A DNA stretch of 64,000 nt from Dipteronia dyeriana. Its lineage: Eukaryota; Streptophyta; Magnoliopsida; Sapindales; Sapindaceae. The notes beneath the pieces are model-generated. The model did not search any database. It had not been told where the DNA came from and saw nothing but the letters and a program-made list of their open reading frames with translations. The stretch covers positions 110,419,088 through 110,483,087 of the forward strand of contig CM065300.1 in assembly GCA_032871835.1 (NCBI GenBank). The letters run 5' to 3'. Made by a program: the position numbers and the translations under genes. How positions within the stretch are numbered: position 1 is the first letter of the stretch; each line of letters begins with the position of its first letter. This document shows positions 34,925 through 46,360 of the stretch, one piece after another.

Positions 34925-36708
34925 GGATCATAAATCCTTTCCAAAGAAGGATTTACTTGGTTGGAAAAAATCATTTCCTTAGGTGGATTTGTTTGGTAGT
35001 TAAGAATCCTTATCTTAAAGAAATTCAATCCTTTTGTATATATATATGGGCTGGCCGAATTTTATATGATATAGATTAGGACCACAAATCCTTTCCTAAG
35101 AAGGATTACTTGGTAGTTAAGAATCCTTTCCTTAGGTAGATTTACTTGGTGGTTACGAATCCTTTTCAAAAAGGAATTCTATCCTAACATCAAGACTCCT
35201 AATCCAACTCAAAAGTGTATTTGTAACCATATTGAAGACTTCCTAATTTGATTAGATAAATAATTCAATTTATTTATCTACTTATCAAATATAGTCTTCA
35301 ACATTAACTATACTACCAACAATAGTATAGTTTTAGGAGGCCATCTCCTATTAGGAAAAGATTTTGACTTTTAATTAAATAATTAATTAATCAACAAATT
35401 AATTAATTTCCATTTAATTAAATAATAATAAAATAAAAATAATATATATTTAAGCTATTCACCATAGCCATTGCCGCCCATACCTAGTATAAAGGCCATA
35501 TATTATTTTTCTCATTTTATTAAATCCATTGGACCTTTATAAAAAAAGTCCACATGTGAACTAGACATATTCTTACAAAAAGAAACAAGTTGACATGCCT
35601 TATTACAATTCTAGATTGACCCCTAAATTGGTCCGGTAGAATATACCAAGTGATGCATGCAAGTTCGTGTGGATTGGGGATCTTGGCGGGCTATCTAAAT
35701 TTAAGCTCCAATCGACAAAACCCAATCACAATCAACAAATGATTCACTTAGGTCCAATCTATTTAATTTTAGTTCATTCCACTAAAGAACTAAAATTGAA
35801 CTCTTAAATAAATATAGAATAAGTTGATGTTACTCATTCGTACCCTAGACAACCTTATTGGAGAAAGTGTATCCTCCTGAAGAGTACCAGTAATCGCCAA
35901 GAGCTCATAGACCGCCTATAGCTCTCCAAGTTACAATATTTACTCATATTACCACATTTTGAACTTGGATATTTTGGCTTGTCCAGAAGCCATGTTTCAA
36001 TAGGCACTATTGAAAACTTAACTTTAAGATTTAATATCCAATACCTCAAAACATCCATATGATGGTATTCTACTCTCATTCAATAAATGGAGCCACGGTG
36101 TCCATATCTATAAATGAAGTCCTCTATCGATTAACAAATAAATACCACCAAACTATCGAGGATAGACTATGCTACATAATTGTACTCATTGACAGCTCAA
36201 ATGATAACACTTGCAACCATAAGTCCATCATTTATCTCAGGACTGAGATAGACTCTCGGATTGTCTTCAAATGAAAACTTTTATCTATTGACGGTTCTAG
36301 ATAAAGTATTTCATTTTGATCCTATTCAATGCACCCAGTGCACTAGATTATTTTGCCCAAAGACACCACACTTTGATGATTTTAGACTAATCATAACACA
36401 TTTGATCCCACTCAAATGCAAGCAAAAGAATCTACAACTTGACAAGATAAAGATGCCCAACCTTCTATCTTAAGTTGTGAATATTATTCAAGACTAACTA
36501 AAGAATTGTGTCTACCTCATACATATCTAGATGTATGAACAATTCTTATTTTCTCATAGTCTTTTGACCTTATGATTATTTACTTTTGACAATTACAATA
36601 ATTAAACTATAAATGCTATAAGATTTGTTAAACTAGAAATCACTTTATTCATATGAAACGATTGTTAATTACAATATTACACTCTTGCTATCGAGTATAA
36701 TCCTAACA
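34224..36708 (-). repeat. 3' LTR of element A
   Basis: 2485 bp with TGTAGGGAAAAAACGG and CTATCGAGTATAATCCTAACA at its plus-strand ends. It matches the right LTR closely, apart from a large CA/TA microsatellite expansion at 34857-34924. Frames at 34804-35079 and 35855-36473 lie inside the LTR and recur in other LTR copies, so they are not genes. Confidence 0.95.
34857..34924. repeat. (CA)n(TA)n microsatellite inside LTR A
   Basis: About 23-24 CA units followed by about 10 TA units. The sister LTR at 42064-42080 has only a few of each. Confidence 0.95.
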
Positions 36709-36722
36709 ATCTCCAACTTGCT
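36709..36722 (-). other. Polypurine tract of element A
   Basis: Minus strand reads AGCAAGTTGGAGAT directly before TGTTAGGATTATACTCG, between the pol stop (36723-36725) and the 3' LTR. Confidence 0.8.
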
Positions 36723-39640
36723 CTATAGCAAATGTGTCATATCTCTCATCCCCATGTTTTCTAGATGCCCATCAAAACTTTTTTGAGGAAGAGCCTTTGT
36801 AAAGGGATCCGCTAGATTTTCTGCTGACGCGATCTTGGTAATCGTCACGTCACCCCTATGCATGATTTCCCTTAGAAGATGATACTTTCTTTCAATGTGT
36901 TTCCCTCTTTATGACTTCTTGGTTCTCTCAAATTAGCCACTGCTCCACTATTGTCACGATAGATAGTGATCTGCTTATTAGCATCAGGAACCACTTCCAA
37001 GTCAATCAAGAATTGGCGGAGCCAGACAGCCTCTTTAGCAGCTTCGTAAGCGGCAACATACTCGGCTTCCATGGTGGAATCTGTAATACAAGATTGCTCG
37101 ATACTTCTCCATATTACTTCCCCTTCTCTAATAGTAAACACAGATCCTGATGTCGATCTTCCGGAGTCAGAATTTGACTGAAAATCAGATTCTGTATACC
37201 CAACGGGAATTAAATCCCCTCAAGAGTATACAAGCATATAATCTCTCATTCTCCTAAGATACTTGAAAATATGCTTGACTGCCGTCCAGTGATCAGGACA
37301 GGTTTCGATTGAAACCTGCTAACTATGCCTACAGCAAAACAAATATCTGGTCTAGTATAGAGTATTACATACATGAGACTTCCAACTGCTGATGCATATG
37401 GAACCCTTCTCATGAATTGCTCTTCATGCTCATTCTTAGGAACTTGTTCCTTAGAAAGTTTTATTCCATGCCTGAAAGGTAACATACCTTTCTTAGAATC
37501 TTGCATGGAGAACCTAAACAAGATTTTATCCATGTATGAAGCTTGGGATAATGCAATCGTTCTATTGTTTCTATCCCTTACGACTTAGATACCAAGAATA
37601 TAACTTGCTTCTCCTAAGTCCTTCATATCAAATTGTTTTGCTAACCATTCTTTCATTGATGTCAATACACCTACATAGTTTCTGATGAGTAGTATATCAT
37701 CAACGTAAAGAACTAGGAAAACCAACTTATCGCCTTTAATCCTTTTGTATACACAAGGTTCATCAAGGCTTTGAATAAATCCAAAACCTTTAATGACTTG
37801 ATCGAACCTTATGTTCTAGGATCTGGATGCTTGCTTCAATCCATATATGTACCTTTGCAACTTGCATACCCTTTCCTCTTGGCCCTTTTCAATGAATCCT
37901 TATGGTTGCATCATGTAGATGCTTTCGTCAAGACTTCCATTAAGGAAAGCCGTCTTAACGTCCATTTGCCAAATCTATAGGTCTAGAGATGCCGTAATGG
38001 ATAAGAGTATCCTAATGGATTTAAGCATGGCCACAGGAGAAAAGGTTTCTTCATAATCTATACCTTCCTTCTGTGTGTAACCTTTAGCTACCAATCTAGC
38101 CTTAAAGGTTTCCACCATTCCATCCATTCCTCTTTTCCTCTTGTATACGCACTTGCACCCGATGGGTTTTATCCTATTAGGCAAGTCTACAAGAGACCAG
38201 ACTTTATTTTTGAACATAGATTTAATTTCGGATTGCATTGCCTTTTGCCAATGGCGACAATCAACATCTTCCAATGCTTCCTTGTACGTATAGGGATCAT
38301 CATCTTCCGAAAGATTCTCTACAGATTCTTCTAGACTGATGTATCTCTCTAGTTGTCTAACAACCCTCCCATTACGACGAGGTATGGTAGATTGTTGATC
38401 TTGTATTGGTACGAAATTTACAATTGGGCTTGGTTGCGAAACCTCTTATGGAATTATATCTCCTAAATGCTCATTTAGGACAATTATACTTTTAGGCACA
38501 AAATTATTCATATAGTCCTCTTCTATAAATTTAGCATTTGTCGAAACAAATACTTTAAGATCTGAAGGACTCCATCTTCTCTGTCTTTCCTTTTAACACG
38601 TGCGCAGGACATCCGTAAGTGTTGTAAACTAGGCTTTCGTCCAGTCCACAACTCATGCAGTGTTTTAGGAACCGACTAAGATGGTACATCGTTTAGAATA
38701 TACATGGCAGTTTAAGCATATCCCCAAAAAGAACTAGGGAGAGTTGAATAACTCAACATAGACCTAACCATATCCAAAAGAGTTCTATTTCTCCTGTCTG
38801 CTACCCTATTTTGTAGAGGTGTGCCTGGTGCAGAAAACTGAGAAATTATTCCATTATCAATAAGATATTGCTGAAACTCACCAGATAGATATTCTCCACC
38901 ACGATCGGACCTCAAGATTTTTATGCATTTCTCAAGCTGATTTTCCACTTCAGCTTTTAAATGCTTTAAACATATCAAAAGCATCCGACTTATGTCTCAT
39001 GAGATACACATAGCCAAATCTTGAGTGATCATCCATGAAAGTGATGAAGTACTCATATCCATCTCTAGCTTGAATGCTCATAGGTCCACACACATCAGTG
39101 TGTATCAATCCTAAACATTCAATGGCTCTTGCGCCTTTGGTCTTAAACGACCTTTTGGTCATTTTACCTTCCAAATAAGATTCACAAGCTGGTAGATCAT
39201 CAACCTTTAACTCACTTAGAGGTCCATCACATACCAATCTTTTAATCCTATTAAGGTTGATATGACCTAAGCGCAAATGCCATAGGTAGGTTTCATCTTT
39301 TGATAATTTTACTCTTTTATGATTAGGTTCCGTTGATTCCGTGTCTAACAAGTGAGGGATATTTCCATGCAAATAGAATAAACTATTTTTCCAATGTACC
39401 TTTGCAAGCAAATTTGTTATTCTTACTAATAATAAAACCTTTATTAAAAGTAACCGAATATCCAAATTTATTTAGACAAGAGACCGAAATTAAATTCCTC
39501 TTGAATTGTGGTACATAATAAACGTTTATTAAAACTAAATGCTTATATGAATCAAAATTTATTCTAATACCTCCCACTACACTAGTAGACACCAATGCTC
39601 CATTGCCTAAATGCAAGTTGAATTCATTCTTATTCAGTTT
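36723..39640 (-). pseudogene. pol: Copia pol pseudogene of element A
   Basis: Right to left. Protease C-terminal part at 39616-39383 (HLGNGALVSTSVVGG, NVYYVPQFKRNLISVSCL). GAG-pre-integrase zinc segment (LWHLRLGHINLNRIKRL, LPACESYLEGK) and integrase at 39465-38712. RT at 38274-37246 ([37 protein letters not shown], and an intact YVDD box near 37700). RNase H at 37141-36723 (STMEAEYVAAYEAAKEAVWL, YRDNSGAVAN, ending ENLADPFTKALPQKSFDGHL). Defects: the protease DSG active site is absent; the integrase third catalytic acid reads D (NRVADRRNR) instead of E; there are stops in RT (after ASYILGI) and several frameshifts. In life such a polyprotein acts in cytoplasmic particles and then inserts cDNA in the nucleus. 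Confidence 0.92.
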
Positions 39641-40090
39641 ATTCCTTTAACCCTTTTCACCACAAAGGAAACACTTCCCTTTGACCTTGGTTACTTTCTT
39701 GGTCTCCTTCTAAGAAGGCTCAAGTTGTTTTTTCTTCTATTTTCTCTTGACCTTCTAACAGGTCTTAAAAGTAGCAACTTTACCAATCATATGAATCCTT
39801 ATCTATAGACATCATAATATCGACATCAGTCTCCATTCCTTCATGTTGCTGTTGCAATAGGTTGGAGATGATGGCCATAATGTAACGTACATTTAGCCAT
39901 CTCTTCAAAAGGCTTCCACTACTGATACTCATCTCTTTGCTCCTGAGTAGATTCATTAGTTTGGTGGTTAAGGAATATACAGAATGAACTTATACTTTTT
40001 AGCTTGTAACAACAACCAATATTCCTTTTCCATGTGACATAATTATCACCAGTTAAAGTATTATCTTTTAGGATATTGATTAGGGATGGG
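39641..40090 (-). pseudogene. gag: Copia gag remnant of element A
   Basis: Near 40068-39900 the minus strand gives LTGDNYVTWKRNIG, EQRDEYQ*WKPFEEMAKC and LHYGHHLQ: the copia gag N-terminal (UBN2-like) pattern. It then jumps to a basic linker and KVKGKCFLCGEKG (~39690-39655), the first half of a CCHC knuckle. Much of the middle is deleted, and the knuckle runs almost directly into the protease C-terminal part. Stops are frequent. Confidence 0.72.
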
Positions 40091-41414
40091 GTCAAGATTT
40101 CTTTTTAATAACAAAAATTATATAAGTAAACAATCATGATATAGCACTTTTGAATATTTATCTTGAATTAAATAAAATAATTCAATCGTAAAAATTCAAC
40201 GGTGATCCAACACCTATAAATGTCACGCCTCCTTTGGGAGTACACACCATTTACTAGTTGGACTAGGTCCCACCTAATTGTTAACATAACAACCAATGTT
40301 TTAAATTTTAGCCTTGCAATTTTATTAACAAGAACTCTTGGGAGGATATTAATAAAAGTACATTGAGTGTGTTACCAAGTTATTGACCTTCAATATAATC
40401 CCTCACGAATATCCCTCCTTTGGGAGTAGATATCGTTTGGGCTAATTGTCTAGTTTATTCTTGTAAGGAAGTATCTTGCTAAATTCCATTCATGAATACC
40501 TTTTGGGAGGTTATTTACGAAACATAAAGCTCAACTAAACTTGGAGGCCGTAGGTGTTCCAAAACACCTTCTCCCACTCAATTGTTTAAGGCGTGTGATC
40601 GAATTCCAAAGAATGATTTACCAAGTTATCTAGATGCCAATTTAAATACTTAAACCATTCAATGGATGTTCATACCAAAAGAAATATATGAGTGGCACTC
40701 CTATTCTATATGACATGTTATCAAACAATGACAAACATTGCAATATTTACAAAAATATAAATAGCTACAATTTTGGTCCATCATAGAAAAACAAGTAAAT
40801 TACATCTGTCTTGGAATACAAGAACTCCTTTCTTGGCGAACAAGTCTTCATGTGACCTTCGTCGTTCGGACTCCCTCAGCTACCTCCCATGGCCTGTGCA
40901 TGTCACAAGCCTATAAAGGGCTACCATGCGCAGCCCATGGCTACAACAAGGTCTGCCATGCACAGCCCATGCCACAACAAACATGGCTGCACGCTCTTCG
41001 CATGCACGTTCGTTGTTACGGCACGCACGGTCCCAAACTTGTTCCGGTTACTCCTAATTCTTCAAACCTTCGAGTCTTCGAAACTTGAATGTATTACAGA
41101 AGAATTGACATAACAAAATACTGCAGTCTTTTTTTTATCATTATTACAAAAAAATAAAATAAAAAATAGCAACTACCAAGAAGGAAATTATGGCGATAAT
41201 AGACCACCCTTATTGTTACAATCCCAAAACAAAATTTCATTGTAGGACCAAAAATTGATCAATAACAATCCACATATAAAACATATATATATCCATACAT
41301 TCCAATGTAAATATATATGTGAATACCTAGAGTGCCATCTCTTTCTAAAACATTCATATATACAATAAATGAAAAAGATTCACTAACACATACATCAATT
41401 AATCAAGGGTACAA
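40091..41414 (-). other. Untranslated leader of element A
   Basis: No coding domain. It contains three repeats of a word like CCTCC(C)TTTGGGAG(T/G)A (40228, 40410, 40500), and at 40850-41090 an unusually GC-rich block with repeated CATGC(G/A)CAGCCCATG. The frames at 40852-41113 come from this block. Confidence 0.55.
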
Positions 41415-41432
41415 CCAGGCTCTGATACCAAT
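41415..41432 (-). other. Primer-binding site of element A
   Basis: Minus strand reads ATTGGTATCAGAGCCTGG right after the 5' LTR end. TGGTATCAGAGC is the canonical initiator-Met tRNA PBS of plant copia elements. Confidence 0.92.
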
Positions 41433-43861
41433 TGTATGGAAAAAACGGTTTAGAAATGCAGCAGAAGCGTGATAAAAACAAAATTAGGGTTTGCGTATAA
41501 ATAATTTTTTTTCCCTTTTATGCAATGAGAACCTTAACCCTAGACTAATTGATGTATATAAAAGTATCGTACCTTTTCCGTGTGACGATTGAACAAGCGT
41601 CGAATTAATTCCGCAAGATCTTCCAATCCAATCACGAACGTGAATCACCTAGGAGTGTAGACTCCCTTTCTTTAAATTGTATTCCTGAGGATGGAGACCA
41701 AGTAAATATCTTTTCTTTGTTAGTTACAAATATCCTCAAGAAAAAAATCCAAGAACGTCCGGTCACTTGGGAATTATCAATCAATTTGATTGAAACTCGC
41801 GTGAACCTTGATTCTATGTTGTTCACAAAACCCTTTTTATGTAAAGGATACTAGTATACTACTGAAAACAAAAACGTTCCCCTTTTTTCTCTTCTAGGCC
41901 GAATTCACACACCCTTTATCTATGAGTTGATCGAATTTTGTCTAGAGCAAAAACTAATTTTTCTCCCTCAAAATTATCTCTTGCTATGCCTATTTCTCTC
42001 TTGAAAATTACCTAGGCATGGCCGAAATTTTCATCATAAAATTCATAGGGCTGGCCGAAAATCACACACACATATATATAGGATCATAAATCCTTTCCTA
42101 AGAAAGATTTACTTGGTTGGCAAGAATCCTTTCCTTAGGTGGATTTATTTGGTAGTTAAGAATCCTTATCTTAAAGAAATTCAATCCTTTTGTATATATA
42201 TATGGGCTGGCCGAAGTTTATATGATATAGATTAGGATCACAAATCCTTTCCTAAGAAGGATTACTTGGCAGTTAAGAATCCTTTCCTTAGGTAGATTTA
42301 CTTGGTGGTTACGAATCCTTTTCAAAAAGGAATTCTATCCTAACACCAAGACTCCTAATCCAACTCAAAAGTGTATTTGTAATCATATTAAAGACTTCCT
42401 AATTTGATTAGATAAATAATTCCATTTATTTATCTACTTATCAAATATAATCTTTAACATTAACTATACTACCAACAATAGTATAGTTTTAGGAGACCAT
42501 CTCCTATTATGAAAAGATTTTGACTTTTAATTAAATAATTAATTAATCAACAAATTAATTAATTTCTATTTAATTAAATAATAATAAAATAAAAATAATA
42601 TATTTAAGCTATTCACCATAGCCATTGCCGCCCATACCTAGTATAAAGGCCATATATTATTTTTCTCATTTTATTAAATCCATTGGACCTTAATAAAAAA
42701 AGTTCACATGTGAACTAGACCTATTCTTACAAAAATAAACAAGTTCACATGCCTTATTACAATTCTAGATGGACCCCTATTGGTCCGGTAGAATATATCA
42801 AGTGATCCATGCAAGTTCGTGTGAATTGGGGATCTTGGCGGGCTATCTAAATTTAAGCTCCAATAGACACAACCCAATCCCAATCAACAAATAATTCACT
42901 TAGGTCCGATCTATTTAATTTTAGTTCATTCCACTAAAGACCTAAAATTGAACTCTTAAATAAAGATAGAATAAGTTGATGTTACTCATTCGTACCCTAG
43001 ACAACTTTATTGGAGAAAATGTATCCTCATGAAGAATACCAGTAATCGCCAAGAGCTTATAGACCGGCTATAGCTCTCCAAGTTACCATATTTACTCAAA
43101 TGACCACATTTTGAACTTGGATATTTTGACTTGTCTAGAAGCCATGTTTCAATAGACACTATTGAAAACTTAACATTAAGATTTAAAATCCAATACCTCA
43201 AAACATCCATATGATGGTATTCTACTCTCATTCAATAAATGGAGCCACGTTGTCCATATCTATAAATGAAGTCCTCTATCAATTAACAAATGAATACCAC
43301 CAAACCATCGAGGATAGACTATGCTATATAATCGTACTCATTGATAGCTCAAATGATAACACTTGCAACCATAAGTCCATCATTTATCTCGGGACTGAGA
43401 TAGACACTCCGATTGTCTTCAAATGAAAACTTTTATCTATTGACGGTTCTAGATAAAGTATTTCATTTTGATCATATTCTATGCACCGAGTGCACTAGAT
43501 TCTTTTGCCCAAAGGCACCACACTTTGATGATTTTAGACTCATCATAACACAGTTGATCCCACTCAAATGCTAGCAAAAGAATCTATAACTTTGACAAGA
43601 TAAAGGCGCCCAACCTTTTATCTTAAGTTGTGAATATTATTCAAGACTAACTAAAGAATTGTGTCTACTTTATACATATCTAGATGTATGAACAATTCTT
43701 CTTTTCTCATAGTCTTTTGACCTTATGATTATTTAATTTTGACAATTATAATAATTAAACTATAAATGCTGTATGATTTGTTAAACTATAAATCACTTTA
43801 TTCATATGAAACGATTGTTAATTACAATATTACACTCTTGCTATCGAGTATAATCCTAACA
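41433..43861 (-). repeat. 5' LTR of element A
   Basis: 2429 bp, TGTATGGAAAAAACGG to TAATCCTAACA. It matches 34224-36708 and the solo LTR 12304-14787. Frames at 41632, 43007 and 43211 are LTR-internal. Confidence 0.95.
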
Positions 43862-43866
43862 GTTAT

Positions 43867-44122
43867 CACAATAAAGTGTGACGGGCCTTTACATAATTGG
43901 AACAACTTCTAGATTAGTTAAGAACTTACGGAGTCAGATAGCCTTTTTAGTTGCTTCACAAGCTACTACATTTTCGGCTTTCATGGTGAAGTTAACAATA
44001 TATGATGGCTTGACACTCCTCCATACTACGGCTTCACCATAAAGGGTAAATAGTGACCCAGATGTGGATTTCTTAGAATCTCTATCTGACTAAAAATCAT
44101 AATCTGTATATCCAAACAGGAT
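43867..44122 (-). pseudogene. RNase H piece of copia element D (proximal)
   Basis: The minus strand reads NPVWIYRL-like text (family: GYSDADWA), then DSRKSTSGS-like, VVWRSIKPSYIVNFTMKAEN and ATKKAIWLRKFLTNLEV. This is a copia RNase H middle part. It continues leftward, past element A, into 33991-34223. On the right it is cut by the element B LTR at 44123. Confidence 0.75.
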
Positions 44123-44904
44123 TGTTAGGTTTTAGATTTGTATTGGCTTGATTCCATAATAAAACTTCATTTCTTTGTAATGCTTAGTTGCTTAAGTGGT
44201 TCGTGATGATAAGAGCTTCAAGGAAGAAAAGCAACTTCTCATGATGCAAAGTTCATCTTCAAGAGGATTGGTACTATTCTTGGATGCTAAGGTATCGAGA
44301 TTCTTCTTCCTCTTGCAAGGTGTAAGCGCAAACACACACAATTCATTCATATGTGTCCCTGCTTAGTTGTGCAACATTAAATGCGCGCACACACACAATT
44401 CATACATTTTTGTCCCTACATCATAGCGCATCATTTGGTATAACATATTCACACACTTGAAGTTGAATGCTCATGCATTGGTATGAAAGTAACATGTTTT
44501 GGAAAATGCATGATTGAAGACTATCTCTATGTAGTTTGCATTCTTGTGTGAAATGTGTTTGTTTGTTTATATGTTTGTATAACATGGGTCTTGAACTTGA
44601 TTTTAGTCTTAGATTATTCATGATTGAGTTCCGGTCATTTTGGTTACTCATACTATTGCTTTCGAGTTCTAAGTCAAAAGATACTACACTTTCAACTCAT
44701 GTTGCATACATCGTCTTCGTCTTCATATATTGAGTCGAATTCTTATTTTCTGGGTTGAGTATCTTATATTTCCATGTCCATGAGAGAGTTCGGGTTTGTA
44801 ATCTTTAAACGGATTTGAATTCAGAGTTTGGAGACCAAAGCACGGTTGAAGAACGCGAGAGTAGCACAAGGGAAGAGGTGCGATGGCATAAGCCATCACT
44901 TGGC

Positions 44905-44985
44905 ACCATCCCGAGATGGCGCGTGGACATCTAGGCCCAAAAGTTGCTCTGCCCCGAGATGCCCACGCGCCATCTCGGGGAGTCA
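44905..44985. promoter_or_regulatory. Palindrome block upstream of the LTR TATA-like box
   Basis: Two CCGAGATG(G/C)C copies and the inverted GCCATCTCGGG, able to pair, about 40-110 bp upstream of TCTTTAAAACC. The same block occurs in the other B/E LTRs (16090-16180, 52880-52950, 57640-57700). A regulatory role is inferred from position only. Confidence 0.4.
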
Positions 44986-45784
44986 CTAAAGCATGGGGGC
45001 TTTTAGGTCTTTTAGTTGTTCTCTCTTTAAAACCTCTCATTTCCTCTCATTTCCTCTCATTCAATATACGTTGTGAAAAAATGAATTTGAAGAACAAGTG
45101 CAGAATTTTTCTCTGAACATTTTGATTTTTGTTTTTGTGATAACTTCTTCATTTCTACTCCTAATCACTTGATTCAAAAACCAATTTCGAGTGTCTTGAA
45201 GAGTTATACCAACCCCAAGCATTTTCAAAACAAAAGGATACCTAGATTATCCGTTGTGATCAGATTTTCAGTTCGTGATTTTCATCCTTGTTGGTAAAAT
45301 CATCTTCTTCTTAGTTTTCTTCTTAGATCTTATTATTGATTGATGCCTTTTGATTAAGAAGCATGGCTAAGATGATTTTGATATCATTTTTTGATTTGTT
45401 GATATGAGTTTCAAGTTTAGCTAGATTTGTGATAAGTTGATTGATTTGTGCTAAACTTGATAAAAATGAAATTGTTTCTAGAAATCTTTTGTTCTTATGC
45501 TTGATTGACTATTTCTAGATTTAATTTCATTTTCTAAGAACTAGGTCTACATCAGTTGGTATATTCATTTCATTGATTCGGTTCTTAGTTGATAACATGC
45601 TTAGGTTGTCTAGATACATTTGTGATTGTTCTTTGAAAGCATAATCTAGCTATCTAGTTGCATGTCCATAGAATTTGTTGATCATCATTTTCTATGTTGA
45701 GTGCTTGTTTGCATTTTGCATTCATGATCACTTAGAATCCTTGTGAAGAGGTAGAAAGTCTCATATCTTAGAGTGGTTCTTTGA

Positions 45785-46010
45785 TTTGAGCAATTGGAAG
45801 TCTTAGCTAGAGTCGGGAGGATTTGGATAGCTAATCAAGTGGAAGTCTCGACAAGAGGTGTGAGACCTCAGATTGTTGAGCAAGGAAATCTTGACTAGAG
45901 TTGGGAGGACTCGAATAGTTGAGCAAGAAGTCTTGCCTAGGGTCGGGAGGATCTGGATAGGTGAGCAAGGAATCTTCCTAGAGGCAGGAGGTCTTGGATA
46001 GGAAGTCGGC
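45785..46010 (+). repeat. LTR minisatellite, about 43 bp units
   Basis: Five degenerate units with GAGCAAG(A/G)AGTCTTGACTAGAG and TCGGGAGGA(C/T)T(C/T)GGATAG. Inverted counterparts lie at 15190-15370 and 56340-56630 in related LTRs. Confidence 0.85.
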
Positions 46011-46310
46011 TTAGTAGATCACTAGGTTCAAGGATAGAGTGAGAGATATAGCTTGGAGAGCATGTGTTGATTGCTTGAGTGTGTAACTCTTATTTGAAAT
46101 AGTGGATTTGCTTTTACCGGTGGTTGCGGTATCAACCCGTGGATGTTTCCTCTTCAGAGGTTTACCACGTAAATATTGTGTGTCATTGTTTGTAATATTC
46201 ATTAAACATTGTTAATTTGCATTGCTTTAAAAGAAGACAAAAACTGGAGCATATACCTATTCACCACCCCTCTAGGTATATTCACACTATAAAGATAAAG
46301 GGAAATTTCA

Positions 46311-46327
46311 ATTGGTATCAGAGCCGG
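46311..46327 (+). other. Primer-binding site of element B
   Basis: ATTGGTATCAGAGCCGG directly after the LTR end, complementary to the 3' end of initiator-Met tRNA as in plant copia elements. Confidence 0.92.
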
Positions 46328-46360
46328 TGTCTAGACGCACTTAGATAGATCTTCTTTGTA

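Larger units (their letters stand above)
34224..43861 (-). mobile_element. Complete copia element A, inserted in element D
   Basis: 9638 bp with two LTRs (34224-36708 and 41433-43861), PBS, PPT and exact TSD GTTAT (34219-34223 and 43862-43866). Minus orientation. The internal 4.7 kb holds a long leader, a degraded gag, then pol in the order protease-integrase-RT-RNase H, which defines Ty1/copia. The pol text resembles the Tork/TAR clade by my reading, without a search. Many stops, a lost protease active site and an altered integrase glutamate show it is dead. LTRs of ~2.4-2.5 kb are long for copia. Confidence 0.95.
44123..46310 (+). repeat. 5' LTR of element B
   Basis: 2188 bp, TGTTAGGTTTTAGATTTG to GGGAAATTTCA. 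It contains a palindrome block at 44905-44985 with CCGAGATGGCGCG and CGCGCCATCTCGGG, a TATA-like TCTTTAAAACC near 45021 downstream of it, and a minisatellite at 45785-46010. Frames at 44421-45116 are LTR-internal. Confidence 0.93.

Noticed and set aside
34804..35079. Frames of 74 and 89 codons on opposite strands with Cys-Val or Thr-His runs
   Set aside because: They are translations of a (CA)n(TA)n microsatellite in LTR A.
35855..36274. Frames of 71-74 codons repeated at 12935, 35855-36274 and 43007-43426
   Set aside because: The repetition reflects four copies of LTR A, not a conserved gene.
40852..41113. Two overlapping frames of 74-78 codons rich in Cys and His
   Set aside because: They come from repeated CATG-type words in the retrotransposon leader; no zinc-finger spacing is present.
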